Below are positions 33,785 to 35,167 of a stretch of 35,167 nucleotides of DNA, piece after piece; within the stretch, counting starts at the first letter, position 1, and every line of letters starts with the position of its first letter. The DNA lies in NCBI GenBank assembly GCA_007132505.1, contig SLOM01000132.1, forward strand, positions 1 to 35,167, read 5' to 3'. Source of the stretch: Candidatus Sumerlaeota bacterium. Its GTDB lineage: Bacteria > Sumerlaeota > Sumerlaeia > SLMS01. Both the position numbers and the translations under genes were made by a program. Under the pieces are notes generated by a model. The model saw only the letters and a program-made list of their open reading frames with translations, made no database searches and had not been told where the DNA came from.

Positions 33785-35167
33785 TCAGATCACCCGCCGC
33801 TTCCAGCCGGGTGCACGAAACTTGGTCATCAGGATGAGCGCCAGCACCGCCAGCTGCACGGCGAACGCCCAGATCGCCCCGTAGGCTCCGAGCCCCATCG
33901 GCAACGCCAGCACCCACGCCACCGGCAGGAAAATCAGCCACTGCGTGGAAACCGCCGCCGTCATGACGAACACCGTCTCACCGGCTCCCTGCAGCGCCTT
34001 GCCGATGATCGTGCTGACGGATTCGAGCACCTGGTAGATGCCGACCACGATCAGCAGCAGCGCCGCCAACTCCGCCACGGCGGTGGGGTCCGCAGCCCCC
34101 GCCTCCGTGCCCTCCGTGCCGCTGAACCGCAGGAAAAGACCCACGAGCTGGTGCCGGAAGATAATGAACAGCACGCCCGCCGCCGCCATCAGAGACGCAC
34201 CGATCATCCAGCACGTCAGCGCCCCCATCGCGGCACGGCGGGGCTGGCGCGCGCCGAGGAACTGCCCGACGAGCGTGGCCGCCGCGATTCCGAATCCGAT
34301 GCTCGGCAGATACGCCAGATAGCCGATCTGACGCGCAATGGTGCTCGCCGAGAGCGAAATACCGCCGTCCGGCACCGCCGCATTGATCAGCACGAACAGG
34401 AACATCCCGAAGTTCCCGAGAAATTGCTGGACGAAGATCGGACCCGAGAGCCGCAGCACCTGCCTCTGCACGCCGAAGGAAAAGTGCCGCGCGAAGCGCA
34501 GCACCCGGAACTCCCGGCGGTAGTATTGGCGGGTCAGCACCGTCAGGAAGATCACCAGCCCGACCCCCGTGGAGAGCGTATGGGCCAGGCCGGCGCCCCT
34601 CAGTCCCATCTCCGGCAGCCCGCCACGCCCCCCGACCAGCAGGAAACAGAGCAGCGCGTTCAGCGACAGGATCACCGCATAGACCGCCATGGGTATCTGG
34701 GGGCGGCCAATGGCGTTGAAGAAGCCAATGAGCACGAGCACCACCACGATCATCGGCAAGGAGGGCAGCCGCCAGCGGAAGTACTCGAACGCCAGCACGC
34801 GGATCTGCCGGTCCTCCGCAGCGGAGAAGATTTCGGGCCCGAGGAAGTAGAGCCCCACCGTCACCGGAACACCGATGACCACCGCCAGGAATATGGCGTT
34901 GTCCAGGTAGAGCCCCGCCGCCTTGAAGGCACCTTCCCCGTAGCGCCGCGCGACGAGCGCCTGCGTTCCCAGCTCCAGCGCATGGCAGGACAGGACGAGC
35001 AGCAGTGCCAGGGTCCCCGCAAGCCCGATGGCGGCAATCCCGGGTCCACCAAGCACGTTCCCCACGATGAGGAACTCCGCCAACAGCCCGAGCACGACGA
35101 CCAGATAGGCGCCCGAGACCGGCAGGGCCAGTTTCAGGGCGCGGGGCACGAGCGCTTGGGAAAGGCG
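33785..35167 (-). CDS. MATE family multidrug/metabolite exporter (5' end probably beyond window)
   Basis: The frame is open from the right window edge to the stop at 33785. A GTG at 35149 would give 454 residues, a normal MATE length, but no ribosome site precedes it, so the start may lie outside. About twelve membrane helices in two related halves; segments such as LRGAGLAHTLSTGVGLVIF and GFGIAAATLVGQFLGARQPRRA match the family. MATE proteins export cations or lipids by Na+ or H+ antiport; the substrate is unknown. It converges on ftsA with only 8 bp between the stops, at the position where ftsZ would usually be. Confidence 0.85.
   Translation of the reverse strand, partial: RLSQALVPRALKLALPVSGAYLVVVLGLLAEFLIVGNVLGGPGIAAIGLAGTLALLLVLSCHALELGTQALVARRYGEGAFKAAGLYLDNAIFLAVVIGVPVTVGLYFLGPEIFSAAEDRQIRVLAFEYFRWRLPSLPMIVVVLVLIGFFNAIGRPQIPMAVYAVILSLNALLCFLLVGGRGGLPEMGLRGAGLAHTLSTGVGLVIFLTVLTRQYYRREFRVLRFARHFSFGVQRQVLRLSGPIFVQQFLGNFGMFLFVLINAAVPDGGISLSASTIARQIGYLAYLPSIGFGIAAATLVGQFLGARQPRRAAMGALTCWMIGASLMAAAGVLFIIFRHQLVGLFLRFSGTEGTEAGAADPTAVAELAALLLIVVGIYQVLESVSTIIGKALQGAGETVFVMTAAVSTQWLIFLPVAWVLALPMGLGAYGAIWAFAVQLAVLALILMTKFRAPGWKRRVI

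Noticed and set aside
1-35167. CRISPR arrays, tRNA or rRNA genes, integrase or attachment sites, defence genes
   Set aside because: Looked for on both strands; no regularly spaced repeats, no tRNA-like GGTTCGAATCC pattern, and no recombinase or nuclease family was seen.

Overview
The window is G+C-rich bacterial chromosome carrying a nearly complete division and cell wall (dcw) cluster (about 16.5-33.8 kb, + strand). It is preceded by accessory surface, secreted and membrane genes and followed by the end of a convergent MATE transporter. The organism is probably an uncultured, diderm-like lineage near the PVC/FCB or candidate-phylum groups (Sumerlaeota- or Hydrogenedentota-like). This rests on pilin style, DUF3352-like and matrixin-like secreted proteins, and repeat-rich intergenic DNA. 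It is an inference without a phylogenetic marker tree. MurE carries the DNPR motif, so the peptidoglycan is predicted to be meso-diaminopimelate type.

Layout. (1) 1-4329, minus strand: a probable secretion-related operon, namely a type II/IV pseudopilin-like protein, a secreted protein of unknown function, and a large secreted protein. The last has a matrixin-like domain whose zinc-binding motif has lost all its ligands; it runs off the left edge in a thrombospondin type 3-like calcium repeat. (2) 4330-5300: about 970 bp without genes, with hairpin and inverted-repeat structures that look like dispersed REP-type elements. (3) 5301-10448, plus strand: a 7TM-HD phosphohydrolase translationally coupled to an unrecognised multi-pass membrane protein, then a small zinc-ribbon protein. 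(4) 10528-16192, minus strand: radical SAM protein, DUF3352-like secreted protein, DUF507 protein and family 4 glycosyltransferase. (5) 16193-16519: an AT-rich divergent control region with GTGG repeats typical of an MraZ operator. (6) 16520-33776, plus strand: mraZ, rsmH, ftsL, ftsI, murE, murF, mraY, murD, ftsW, murG, murC, murB, ftsQ, ftsA. (7) 33785-35167: MATE transporter.

The dcw genes supply the route from UDP-MurNAc (MurB, MurC, MurD, MurE, MurF), through lipid I and II (MraY, MurG), to septal polymerisation and crosslinking (FtsW, FtsI), with the FtsL/FtsQ linker proteins and the FtsA membrane tether. Many junctions are ATGA overlaps. Two otherwise expected members, ddl and ftsZ, are missing from the locus. 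The tight operon is interrupted in two places (ftsL-ftsI and mraY-murD) by short non-coding, repeat-like insertions.

I did not find a hidden defence system or a new multi-gene machine. The most unusual signals are a complete absence of the palindrome RTCGAY, visible as a forced switch of Ile and Val codons before Asp; the dead matrixin motif; and the small mobile-looking elements in the dcw operon.
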